DNA of 5,072 bases from Thermocaproicibacter sp002410755. Lineage in GTDB: Bacteria > Bacillota > Clostridia > Oscillospirales > Acutalibacteraceae. The DNA is taken from positions 1-5,072 of the forward strand of contig DAITDU010000075.1 of NCBI GenBank assembly GCA_036839715.1, in the 5' to 3' direction. The translations under genes were made by a program, and so were the position numbers. Positions 1 through 4,646 of this stretch are shown here, piece after piece; the stretch's first letter is position 1, and each line of letters starts with the position of its first letter. Under the pieces are notes generated by a model, which did no database searches, had not been told where the DNA came from, and worked only from the letters and a program-made list of their open reading frames with translations.

Positions 1-144
1 GGTATCTTTTCGGATACTCGACTCTTTTTCTCTGATTCTTATCTTACTGACATTGCCCTCGGCGGGGCTCCCTTTTATTTGCTCTGGCCCTTTGTGTTTT
101 TCTGGCATTTAACACAAAGATGTGATATGATATTTTATAGGTGA
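1..144 (+). CDS. Possible C-terminal end of an upstream membrane protein (partial)
   Basis: Frame 1 is open from the window edge for 47 codons and ends at TGA 142-144. The visible tail has a hydrophobic stretch (ALGGAPFYLLWPFVFFWHL) that could be a final membrane helix, then a short polar end (TQRCDMIFYR). The stop lies 6 nt before the ATG of the ABC ATPase and overlaps its Shine-Dalgarno sequence AGGTGA, the usual layout of adjacent operon genes. Against it, an open stretch this short arises by chance fairly often, and frame 2 is also open for about 36 codons. I do not recognise a family. If real, it is probably a further membrane component of the same operon. Confidence 0.42.
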   Translation, partial: GIFSDTRLFFSDSYLTDIALGGAPFYLLWPFVFFWHLTQRCDMIFYR

Positions 145-150
145 TGTCAG

Positions 151-1074
151 ATGGAAAATATTGCAATTCATACGGACATGCTTTCCAAATGCTATGAGAA
201 GGGCGTTTTTGCACTGAAAGACCTTTCTATTGATGTACCGCAAGGGGAAGTCTTTGGGTTTCTGGGACCGAATGGGGCGGGGAAGACTACAACAGTAAAA
301 CTGCTTACAGGTCTCCTGAAACCGACCAGAGGAAACTGTTCAGTCATGGGGTTGTCTTCTTCGGCCCGTTCCGTAGATATCCACCGCACCTGCGGAGTGG
401 TAACGGAAAGCGCCAGAATGTATGGGCGTATGACCGGTTTTGAAAATCTGACTTTTTTTGCCGAAACAGCAGGAATGGATGAGAAAGATTCAAAATCACG
501 TTCAGAGGAACTTTTAAAGGTCATGGGACTGTGGGATGTGCGCGGCAAACCTCTCCGAACATACTCTACCGGTATGGCACAGCGGCTTTCTTTTGCAAGA
601 GCACTCGTCAGCCGGCCGAAAGTTCTCTTCTTAGATGAGCCAACCAGCGGATTGGATCCAGAAAATGCTCAGGCGGTAAATCAGCTGATCCTTTCTCTTG
701 CAAAAAGTGAGGGCGTGACGGTCTTCCTTTGTACGCATCAGCTCCGGTATGCGCAGGATATTTGCAGCCGCTATGGAATTCTTGAAAAGGGTGAACTTCT
801 TGCCTGCGGCACCTTGGCATCCCTAAGCAGAGATGCTCAGATTTTTACAAAAGCTTCTGTCCATGCCAAAGACGGCGACAGGCTTGATGGCCTGACTCGA
901 ACGGAAGATGGATGGTGGCAGGTAGACCTTCAAAATGATGATGATATGCCAGGGCTTTTGAAAAATCTGGTTGAAAGCGGTCATGAAATCTATGAGGCCC
1001 GTCTTGTGAGGCCAACGCTGGAAGATGTTTATTTCCGCTATGTTAAGATTGCCAGCGAGGAGGCATTGCCGTGA
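151..1074 (+). CDS. ABC transporter ATP-binding protein (ABC-2 exporter type)
   Basis: This is the cytoplasmic ATPase that would power export by the membrane protein encoded next. The 307-residue protein has every nucleotide-binding landmark in order: Walker A GPNGAGKTTT (39-48), signature YSTGMAQR (138-145), Walker B VLFLDEP with D162 and E163, D-loop SGLDP (166-170) and switch His196 in CTHQ. The Q-loop position carries Glu86 (VVTESARMYGRMTG) rather than Gln; I recall this in a subset of ABC-2 drug/Na+ exporter ATPases. Residues from about 220 form a C-terminal extension typical of these proteins, ending near RPTLEDVYFRYV. The ATG at 151 is supported by AGGTGA 6 nt upstream. The stop overlaps the permease start by 4 nt (GTGA), so the two are translationally coupled. 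The family is clear, but the substrate cannot be read from sequence. Confidence 0.95.
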   Translation: MENIAIHTDMLSKCYEKGVFALKDLSIDVPQGEVFGFLGPNGAGKTTTVKLLTGLLKPTRGNCSVMGLSSSARSVDIHRTCGVVTESARMYGRMTGFENLTFFAETAGMDEKDSKSRSEELLKVMGLWDVRGKPLRTYSTGMAQRLSFARALVSRPKVLFLDEPTSGLDPENAQAVNQLILSLAKSEGVTVFLCTHQLRYAQDICSRYGILEKGELLACGTLASLSRDAQIFTKASVHAKDGDRLDGLTRTEDGWWQVDLQNDDDMPGLLKNLVESGHEIYEARLVRPTLEDVYFRYVKIASEEALP

Positions 1075-1868
1075 CAATTGTTAATTTACAGGAACGTGCC
1101 GTAATCCGAAAGGATTTTCACGAAGTCTGGGATTTAAAAATGGCAAGGGATACCTTGCTGATTGTCCCGTTGCTTCTGGTAATTGTATTGCCGGTCGCTT
1201 TTGTGGCCGCCCTGATTAACATTCCGCAGAGTCAATTTAACGGTGCCGATCAGATGATGAAAATGCTTCCGCTGGAAGCAAAAGGACTCAATTTCCGGCA
1301 GGCGTCGCTTTATGTGATGACAAACTTTCTATTCCCTCTGCTTTTTCTGATGATTCCGCTGATGGTTTCGAGCGTATCCGCTGCAAGCAGTTTTGTCGGA
1401 GAGAAAGAGCGAGGAACCCTTGAAACACTGTTGCTGACACCGATGAGCCTGCGGCAAATTTTTAAAGCCAAAGTTCTCGGCTGTATTTTGCTTTCGGCAA
1501 TTGTCACGTTTTCCTCATTTGTTATGTTTGCCATTGTAATTTCTGTTGGAGATATTTTTCTGAAAATGCCTCTTTTTTTTAACTGGAAATGGTTTGTCCT
1601 AGTCCTGTTCTTGGCACCATCCATAACAGTTTTCGGTGTTGTTTTTATGGTGCTCGTTTCTTCCAAAAGCAAAAGCTATATTGAATCAATACAGACCTCC
1701 GGCTATATTATTCTGCCGCTTGTCCTTTTGTTCGTTGGCGAAATAGCTGGCCTGTTCACTTTGAATGTGGTCAGTCTGCTTATCATTTCCACTGTTATGA
1801 TTTTGCTGGATGCAATTATTTGGAACATGACAGCGCGTTCATTTCAGACAGAAAAACTGCTGCAGTAA
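1071..1868 (+). CDS. ABC-2 type transporter permease
   Basis: This is the integral membrane partner of the preceding ATPase, expected to form the export path. The 265-residue protein has about six hydrophobic segments: near 29-50, 85-107, 135-158, 172-195, 208-227 and 230-252. After the second helix is the ABC-2 hallmark FVGEKERGTLETLLLTPMS (108-126), the cytoplasmic coupling stretch of this family. A loop of about 30 residues lies outside after helix 1. The start is GTG at 1071, inside the ATPase stop (GTGA), with GAGGAGG at 1057-1063, 7 nt upstream. Only one permease gene is present, so the working unit is probably two ATPases with two permeases. The closest general models are NatAB-like exporters, but neither sodium nor drug export can be claimed here. 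Confidence 0.93.
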   Translation: MTIVNLQERAVIRKDFHEVWDLKMARDTLLIVPLLLVIVLPVAFVAALINIPQSQFNGADQMMKMLPLEAKGLNFRQASLYVMTNFLFPLLFLMIPLMVSSVSAASSFVGEKERGTLETLLLTPMSLRQIFKAKVLGCILLSAIVTFSSFVMFAIVISVGDIFLKMPLFFNWKWFVLVLFLAPSITVFGVVFMVLVSSKSKSYIESIQTSGYIILPLVLLFVGEIAGLFTLNVVSLLIISTVMILLDAIIWNMTARSFQTEKLLQ

Positions 1869-1890
1869 AATTATTGAGGGGGTGCATTGG

Positions 1891-2718
1891 ATGCCAGCAG
1901 ACCTTCATTGCCATACCTATTGCTCTGATGGCTCAGATTCTCCGGAAGAGGTTGTCCTTCTTGCAAAATACCGTGGCCTTTCGGCAGTTGCCGTAACGGA
2001 TCATGATACTTTTTCGGGCGGGGAGACGGCCGCAGCCTTCGGGAAAAAATATGGAATGGGTGTGATTTCGGGCGTCGAGTTTTCTACATGTGACACAGAA
2101 ACGGGGCGCAAGGCGCATATCCTTGCCTATCTCTGTGATGAGCTGCGTTTTCTTTCCGATATCTGCCGTGCCACCTGTGAGGCACGCCGGGAAGCCGGTG
2201 AGCAGATGCTGGAAAAAGTTCAGCGCTTTTATCCAATACCAGCTCTGATGGTTATGCGTCGTGCCGAACGCAGTGCAAGCCTGTATAAGCAGCATATTAT
2301 GCGTGCCCTGATGGATGCAGGCTATGTCAATGAGATGTATGGGGAAGAATATAAGAAACTTTTTGCTGTAAATGGCGGGGCAGCTTATGTGCCGGTTCAA
2401 TACCCAGAAGTACATGAAGTGATTGAGCGGATTCACCGCGCAGGTGGGCTGGCAGTGCTTGCTCATCCGTCGGAGTATGATGGCTATGACCTCTTGAAAC
2501 GTCTAGCTTCTGCGCATGAGATTGATGGGGTGGAAGTATGCCACCCGAGCAATTGCGCAGGAGATGAAGAAAAGTTTACTGCCGTTGCAGACGAATATGA
2601 TCTTGCCAAAACGGGAGGAACTGATTTTCATGGAATGTATCGGAAATTGCCTGTCCCGCTTGGCACCTGTACGACAGCCGATGATCAGCTGGAAAAACTG
2701 CTCGCAAAAAAGAAGTAA
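1891..2718 (+). CDS. PHP-domain metal-dependent phosphoesterase (YciV/TrpH-like)
   Basis: PHP-domain proteins bind two or three metal ions and hydrolyse phosphoester bonds; stand-alone members of this size include nucleotide phosphatases and the exoribonuclease YciV (RNase AM). From ATG 1891 the protein is 275 residues, typical for the group. Metal-binding motifs are intact: DLHCHTYCSDGS (4-15), VTDHDT (35-40), GVEFS with Glu63, His76 in HILAY, LAHPSEY with His192, and GTDFHG with D245 and H247. Residues about 100-165 match the helical insert usual in this family. I prefer ATG 1891 over the in-frame GTG at 1882 because the ribosome binding site GAGGGGG (1876-1882) lies 8 nt before the ATG and would overlap the GTG. 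The gene sits 22 nt after the permease, so it is probably in the same operon. Enzyme class is secure; substrate is unknown. Confidence 0.93.
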   Translation: MPADLHCHTYCSDGSDSPEEVVLLAKYRGLSAVAVTDHDTFSGGETAAAFGKKYGMGVISGVEFSTCDTETGRKAHILAYLCDELRFLSDICRATCEARREAGEQMLEKVQRFYPIPALMVMRRAERSASLYKQHIMRALMDAGYVNEMYGEEYKKLFAVNGGAAYVPVQYPEVHEVIERIHRAGGLAVLAHPSEYDGYDLLKRLASAHEIDGVEVCHPSNCAGDEEKFTAVADEYDLAKTGGTDFHGMYRKLPVPLGTCTTADDQLEKLLAKKK

Positions 2719-2748
2719 GAAAAAATAAAATTAAAAGAGGACATTTCG

Positions 2749-3006
2749 ATGGAATATCATTATCATACAAAAGGTACCTGCTCAAGAGAAATCATCATAA
2801 ACCTGGATGGAGATACTGTGTGTTCTGTCTCTTTTATTGGAGGCTGCAATGGAAACCTGAAAGGAATCGGCTCCCTTGTGCGTGGAATGAAAGTTGATGA
2901 AGTGATCCGCCGCTGCAAAGGGATACGCTGTGGACTGAAGCAGACATCCTGCCCTGACCAACTTGCCTTGGCTTTGCAGGAAGCAGAAAAACAGTCACAA
3001 AAATGA
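2749..3006 (+). CDS. TSCPD domain protein, TIGR03905 type
   Basis: This 85-residue protein consists almost entirely of a TSCPD domain, a small Cys-containing module named for its signature and also found at the C-terminus of some ribonucleotide reductases. The signature TSCPDQLA is at 66-73. Cysteines at 11, 25, 33, 56, 61 and 68, plus the glycine-rich FIGGCNGNLKGIG (29-41), suggest metal or nucleotide binding, but no activity is established that I can cite. The length is typical of stand-alone family members. The start is supported by AGAGGA at 2736-2741, 7 nt upstream. It lies 30 nt after the PHP gene with no terminator between them, so it is probably the last gene of the operon. The hairpin at 3007-3051 follows at once. 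Confidence 0.92.
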   Translation: MEYHYHTKGTCSREIIINLDGDTVCSVSFIGGCNGNLKGIGSLVRGMKVDEVIRRCKGIRCGLKQTSCPDQLALALQEAEKQSQK

Positions 3007-3051
3007 AAAGCGGGGCTGCNNNNNNNNNNATTGTAACCGCAGCCCCGCTTT
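3007..3051. terminator. Shared intrinsic terminator between convergent genes, loop contains an assembly gap
   Basis: AAAGCGGGGCTGC (3007-3019) is perfectly complementary to GCAGCCCCGCTTT (3039-3051), giving a 13-bp GC-rich stem. On the minus strand the stem is followed by TTTTCATTTTTG, a good U-rich tract, so it is a strong terminator for the Cys-rich gene ending at 3056. On the plus strand the downstream tract (TTTGGCTTT) is weaker, but it can still end the operon that stops at 3005. Ten Ns occupy 3020-3029, so the true loop length is unknown. Confidence 0.85.
3020..3029. other. Run of ten N: assembly gap
   Basis: Ten undetermined bases sit inside the loop of the terminator hairpin. Strong hairpins often cause sequencing drop-out, and 10 N is a common placeholder, so the real number of missing bases is unknown. 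The perfectly matching flanks suggest the join is correct and that little is missing. Confidence 0.95.
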
Positions 3052-3055
3052 GGCT

Positions 3056-3214
3056 TTAGCAGCCGCAGTTGTTATTATTGCAGCCGCAGCCACTGTTGCA
3101 GCCGCAGCCACTGTTGCAGCCGCAGTCATTACAGCCACCACAGCAGAGAAGGATAATAATAAGGAGAATGATCCATACACAATTGTTACCGCATCCACAG
3201 AAACTGTTACACAT
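3056..3214 (-). CDS. Cys-rich single-pass membrane micro-protein (52 aa)
   Basis: This short minus-strand gene encodes 52 residues, 15 of them Cys (positions 2, 6, 8, 12, 24, 25, 28, 31, 33, 37, 39, 43, 45, 50, 52). The order is an N-terminal MCNSFCGCGNNC, a hydrophobic segment VWIILLIIILLCC (13-25) long enough for a short membrane helix, then GGCNDCGC and repeats of GCGCNS ending NNNNCGC. Apart from that helix and a few single residues it is almost only Cys, Gly, Asn and Ser. The start is well supported: AAAGGAGGA lies just upstream (complement of 3222-3230), at standard spacing from ATG 3212-3214. A strong terminator follows the stop (3056-3058). It resembles short Cys-rich clostridial proteins that are often mis-annotated as 'chorion class high-cysteine HCB protein 13'; that link is from memory. 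The role is unknown: metal binding, a disulfide-linked surface or spore layer, or a modified peptide are all possible. Confidence 0.82.
   Translation of the reverse strand: MCNSFCGCGNNCVWIILLIIILLCCGGCNDCGCNSGCGCNSGCGCNNNNCGC
3080..3130 (-). repeat. 18-bp in-frame tandem repeat in the Cys-rich gene
   Basis: Two exact 18-bp units (3080-3097 and 3098-3115, each GCAGCCGCAGCCACTGTT on the + strand) are followed by a diverged partial unit (3116-3130). The GCAGCCGCAG core recurs once more just before them, at 3059-3068. Read on the minus strand, each unit encodes six residues, NSGCGC. The 18-bp period keeps the frame, so copy number can change without breaking the gene. Confidence 0.9.
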
Positions 3215-3221
3215 AATTGAT

Positions 3222-3231
3222 TTCCTCCTTT
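3222..3231 (-). promoter_or_regulatory. Strong ribosome binding site of the Cys-rich gene
   Basis: On the minus strand AAAGGAGGAAA precedes the ATG at 3214 with a spacer of about 7-9 nt. This near-perfect Shine-Dalgarno match is the main reason to accept so short an ORF and fixes its start. Confidence 0.8.
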
Positions 3232-3406
3232 CGGTTACAGTACATAGTATTGCGACGAAGCAAATCGTGTGACAGGATTCTTTTTACGGTTGTTTTGCAG
3301 ATAGAGGGACCTTTCCTGAATAAAAGGACTGGCAATCAGAACATAAGTATGGCCTTGGGAAAACAAAAAGAAGAAGCAGGGACAGGAGTGCAGTTAAACT
3401 TGGCAA

Positions 3407-3430
3407 GTTACAGTTTGACAAAACTGTAAC
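3407..3430 (+). promoter_or_regulatory. Perfect palindrome with a consensus -35 at its centre: operator or terminator
   Basis: GTTACAGTTT (3407-3416) and AAACTGTAAC (3421-3430) are perfect inverted repeats separated by GACA. The centre contains TTGACA (3415-3420), an exact -35 hexamer, so a dimeric repressor bound here would block it. However, no good -10 lies 16-18 bp downstream (TTACAT at 3438 is the best). Alternatively, the 10-bp stem followed by CGATTTTTTA could be a plus-strand intrinsic terminator, although the stem is AT-rich and no gene is seen just upstream. Confidence 0.4.
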
Positions 3431-3451
3431 CGATTTTTTACATAAAATTGC

Positions 3452-3481
3452 TTGTAGTTTTTCAGAATATGGCATAGTATA
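3452..3481 (+). promoter_or_regulatory. Candidate promoter of the small ORF at 3505
   Basis: TTGTAG (3452-3457), a 17-bp spacer and TAGTAT (3475-3480) form a weak housekeeping-type promoter. The same place reads CATAGTATA (3473-3481), which fits the -10 pattern CATANNNTA of the mother-cell sporulation sigma factors (SigE/SigK), but no matching -35 (ATATT or AC) is seen at the right distance. Transcription would start near 3487, leaving a short leader that holds the RBS. Tentative. Confidence 0.25.
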
Positions 3482-3504
3482 TGAATTGGAAGGAGGGAGA
3501 ACCA

Positions 3505-3642
3505 ATGGGTGTGATTTACGATTTGCTGAAGCTTCCGAAAAAAAACAGAAAAAAATTTCTGGAAGCGATTATTCACAAGGAAACCATGGAAAGGTTGAAA
3601 TCGCAAAGAGATAACAATATGAGATACAAAATAAATCAGTGA
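3505..3642 (+). CDS. Hypothetical small basic protein (45 aa)
   Basis: This is a 45-codon ORF I do not recognise. It has a strong Shine-Dalgarno sequence AAGGAGG at 3490-3496, 8 nt before the ATG, and a possible promoter just upstream. The product begins MGVIYDLLKLPKKNRKKFLE and continues AIIHKETMERLKSQRDNN. It is rich in Lys and Arg, has no cysteine and no membrane segment, and looks amphipathic helical, with basic clusters at about 12-17 and 30-40. Such a protein could bind nucleic acid or a partner protein, but this is inference from composition only. It is transcribed away from the Cys-rich gene and lies in a gene-poor, possibly decayed stretch, so it may be a relic of a mobile element. 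The RBS is the strongest support. Confidence 0.55.
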   Translation: MGVIYDLLKLPKKNRKKFLEAIIHKETMERLKSQRDNNMRYKINQ

Positions 3643-3770
3643 ACTTGTTGAACCGTGACGAATTAAAGTTACGGGTATTTTTTTGCCCAAAATTTGACGA
3701 GCCCTCCACTATTCCCTATGCTTTGTTAGAAAGCATATTGCCAACTGATTCCGGATTGCTCACATTCTAA
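3639..3770 (+). CDS. Doubtful small ORF overlapping the previous stop (43 aa)
   Basis: A GTG at 3639 overlaps the TGA of the small ORF (GTGA, 4 nt), the same coupling seen between the ABC genes, and the frame stays open for 43 codons to TAA 3768-3770. The predicted peptide contains LNRDELKLRVFFCPKFDEP and ends SILPTDSGLLTF. No ribosome binding site precedes it, so translation would depend on coupling. I recognise no family, and an open frame of this length is easily random; it could also be a fragment of a decayed gene. Confidence 0.2.
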   Translation: MNLLNRDELKLRVFFCPKFDEPSTIPYALLESILPTDSGLLTF

Positions 3771-4051
3771 GCTGAAAACTGAAAAATATAAAGGGCTTCC
3801 CAGACGTAGAATTAAGGGAACCACTATAACGATATTCTAAACGCTCTGAACCAAATTTTGAGGGTTTAGGCGCCACACGGCCAAAGGCAGATATTCCTTA
3901 ATATACAGCTTCACTTTTTCAAACCGTTTTGTGCCTTTCTCCTGTTTTTCTCTTCTTACTTGTCAGCAGGCGCTTCATCAGGTCGTTCTGTAAACCATTT
4001 TCCTGTAAAAAGAGTTATCGTTCCATCTTGCGCATAATGTGCATAAAATAA
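3771..4051. other. Interval with no intact gene
   Basis: No convincing gene, RNA gene or repeat was found here. Minus-strand frames give short protein-like pieces without starts: one ending KWFTERPDEAPADK at the TAA near 3959-3961, and another containing KLYIKEYLPLAVWRLNPQN, which stops near 3839. They lie in different frames and could be parts of a frameshifted, decayed gene or chance. The sodC-like gene promoter should lie near the right end, but no clear -35/-10 pair stands out. Confidence 0.5.
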
Positions 4052-4055
4052 ATGC

Positions 4056-4064
4056 AGGAGGTGG
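4056..4064 (+). promoter_or_regulatory. RBS that decides the TTG start of the SOD-like gene
   Basis: AGGAGGTGG at 4056-4064 is an almost perfect Shine-Dalgarno sequence. It lies downstream of the in-frame ATG at 4052 and at correct spacing (8 nt after GGAGG) to TTG 4070-4072. The upstream ATG has no RBS of its own, so TTG is the better start. Confidence 0.7.
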
Positions 4065-4069
4065 TTCTT

Positions 4070-4576
4070 TTGTACTTAAAACCAAGTTATGATGGGCTTT
4101 TTGCCCTCTTGAGGCAGCCACCGGAGGCTCAGGCCATCCTGAAAGGCAGCCCAGGATACAAAGGCATTAACGGAATGGTCTTTTTCTATCAGGCATCAGG
4201 CGGCGTGTTGCTGGTTACCCAAGTACAAGGTTTGCCGCAGACTCCCGGGCCATGTCCCACAGACATTTTTGCCTTTCATATTCATTCAGGATGTTCATGT
4301 ACGGGGACCGCTCAAGATCCATTTGCCAATACGGGAGGACACTATAACCCAAAGAACTGTCCACATCCCGCGCATGCAGGCGATCTTCCACCGCTCTTTG
4401 GTTGCCGGGGATATGCATTCCTTGCATTTTTCACTGACCGCTTTACGGTTAGCGAAGTAATCGGTAAAACAGTTGTCATTCATCGGAAGCCGGATGACTT
4501 TACAACTCAGCCGTCTGGAAACGCTGGAGAAAAGATTGCCTGTGGAGAAATTACGTCCGAAATCCAGAAAAAATAA
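4070..4576 (+). CDS. Cu/Zn superoxide dismutase-like protein, no export signal
   Basis: Cu/Zn SODs convert superoxide to oxygen and peroxide. From TTG 4070 the product is 168 residues (174 if ATG 4052 were used). Copper ligands are His70 and His72 (FHIH), bridging His91 (GGHYNP) and His138 (VVIHRKPDD). Zinc ligands are His91, His99, His102 and Asp105 (CPHPAHAGDLPP). The disulfide pair is probably Cys75 or Cys77 with Cys158 (NAGEKIACGEI). Two features depart from classical enzymes: the zinc loop between the second and third His is only 3 residues apart, against 9 in bovine SOD, and the active-site Arg of the GNAGxR motif is replaced by Lys155. No signal peptide or lipobox is visible, so it should be cytoplasmic, unlike most bacterial SodC. 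Similar proteins occur in Clostridia as 'superoxide dismutase family protein'. Metal binding is well supported; dismutase activity is inferred. Confidence 0.88.
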   Translation: MYLKPSYDGLFALLRQPPEAQAILKGSPGYKGINGMVFFYQASGGVLLVTQVQGLPQTPGPCPTDIFAFHIHSGCSCTGTAQDPFANTGGHYNPKNCPHPAHAGDLPPLFGCRGYAFLAFFTDRFTVSEVIGKTVVIHRKPDDFTTQPSGNAGEKIACGEITSEIQKK

Positions 4577-4586
4577 TACAGCCGCA

Positions 4587-4610
4587 TGAACTGCCCTGGA
4601 ACTAACAGAC
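4587..4610. repeat. Possible terminal end of the IS3-family remnant
   Basis: TGAACTGCCCTGGAACTAAC begins with TG, as IS3-family terminal repeats do, and lies 37 nt beyond the transposase stop, where an IS3 right end is expected. The matching opposite end is not in the window, so this boundary is a guess from position and general resemblance. Confidence 0.3.
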
Positions 4611-4645
4611 AAAAAATAAAAAAACCTTTCACAAAATATTGAAAG
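4611..4645 (-). terminator. Intrinsic terminator of the transposase remnant
   Basis: Read on the minus strand, CTTTCA, an 8-nt loop and TGAAAG form a 6-bp stem (4640-4645 with 4626-4631), followed by G and then TTTTTTTATTTTTT (complement of 4611-4624). It begins directly after the transposase stop codon. The short AT-rich stem is offset by the long U tract. Confidence 0.6.
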
Positions 4646-4646
4646 A

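Larger units (their letters stand above)
3215..3504. other. Gene-free interval between divergent small genes
   Basis: About 290 bases separate the starts of the minus-strand Cys-rich gene and the plus-strand small ORF, so both promoters should lie here. Short reading frames in this stretch lack a ribosome binding site and look non-coding. Visible items are the 24-nt palindrome at 3407-3430, a purine-rich stretch near 3360-3390, and the octamer CATAGTAT in two copies (3243-3250 and 3473-3480). The octamer GTTACAGT occurs at 3234-3241 and in both palindrome arms. Nothing else is recognised. Confidence 0.6.

Noticed and set aside
1..18. Small hairpin GTATC/GATAC near the left edge as a terminator
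   Set aside because: The stem is only 5-6 bp, the T-tract is not adjacent, and it lies inside an open frame.
103..136. Extended -10 promoters (TGATATGAT at 123-131, TGATATTTT at 128-136) before the ABC ATPase
   Set aside because: The implied start sites fall at or inside the RBS, the -35 spacing is poor, and the region is probably the coding tail of an upstream operon gene. A promoter here is not excluded.
1882..1884. GTG start for the PHP gene
   Set aside because: The RBS overlaps this codon; ATG at 1891 has correct spacing and leads straight into the first metal motif.
3059..3130. CRISPR-like short repeats
   Set aside because: The 18-bp units are contiguous with no spacers and are explained by repeated codons in a gene.
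2963..3272. Ala-rich and Gln/Pro/Leu-rich open frames on the plus strand and an Ala-rich frame on the minus strand across the repeats
   Set aside because: They are shadows of the Cys-rich gene's GCAGCC repeats, have no suitable RBS, and some run through the N gap.
3349..3429. Small plus-strand ORF ending in the palindrome
   Set aside because: It has no ribosome binding site and low-complexity content, and its stop lies inside the palindrome arm.
3671..3689. GGGTA/TGCCC hairpin with a T-rich loop as a terminator
   Set aside because: The stem is short with a wobble pair, and the T-run is in the loop rather than after the stem.
4295..4612. 105-codon minus-strand ORF opposite the SOD-like gene
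   Set aside because: It is antisense to a gene with clear family motifs and shows no domain of its own.
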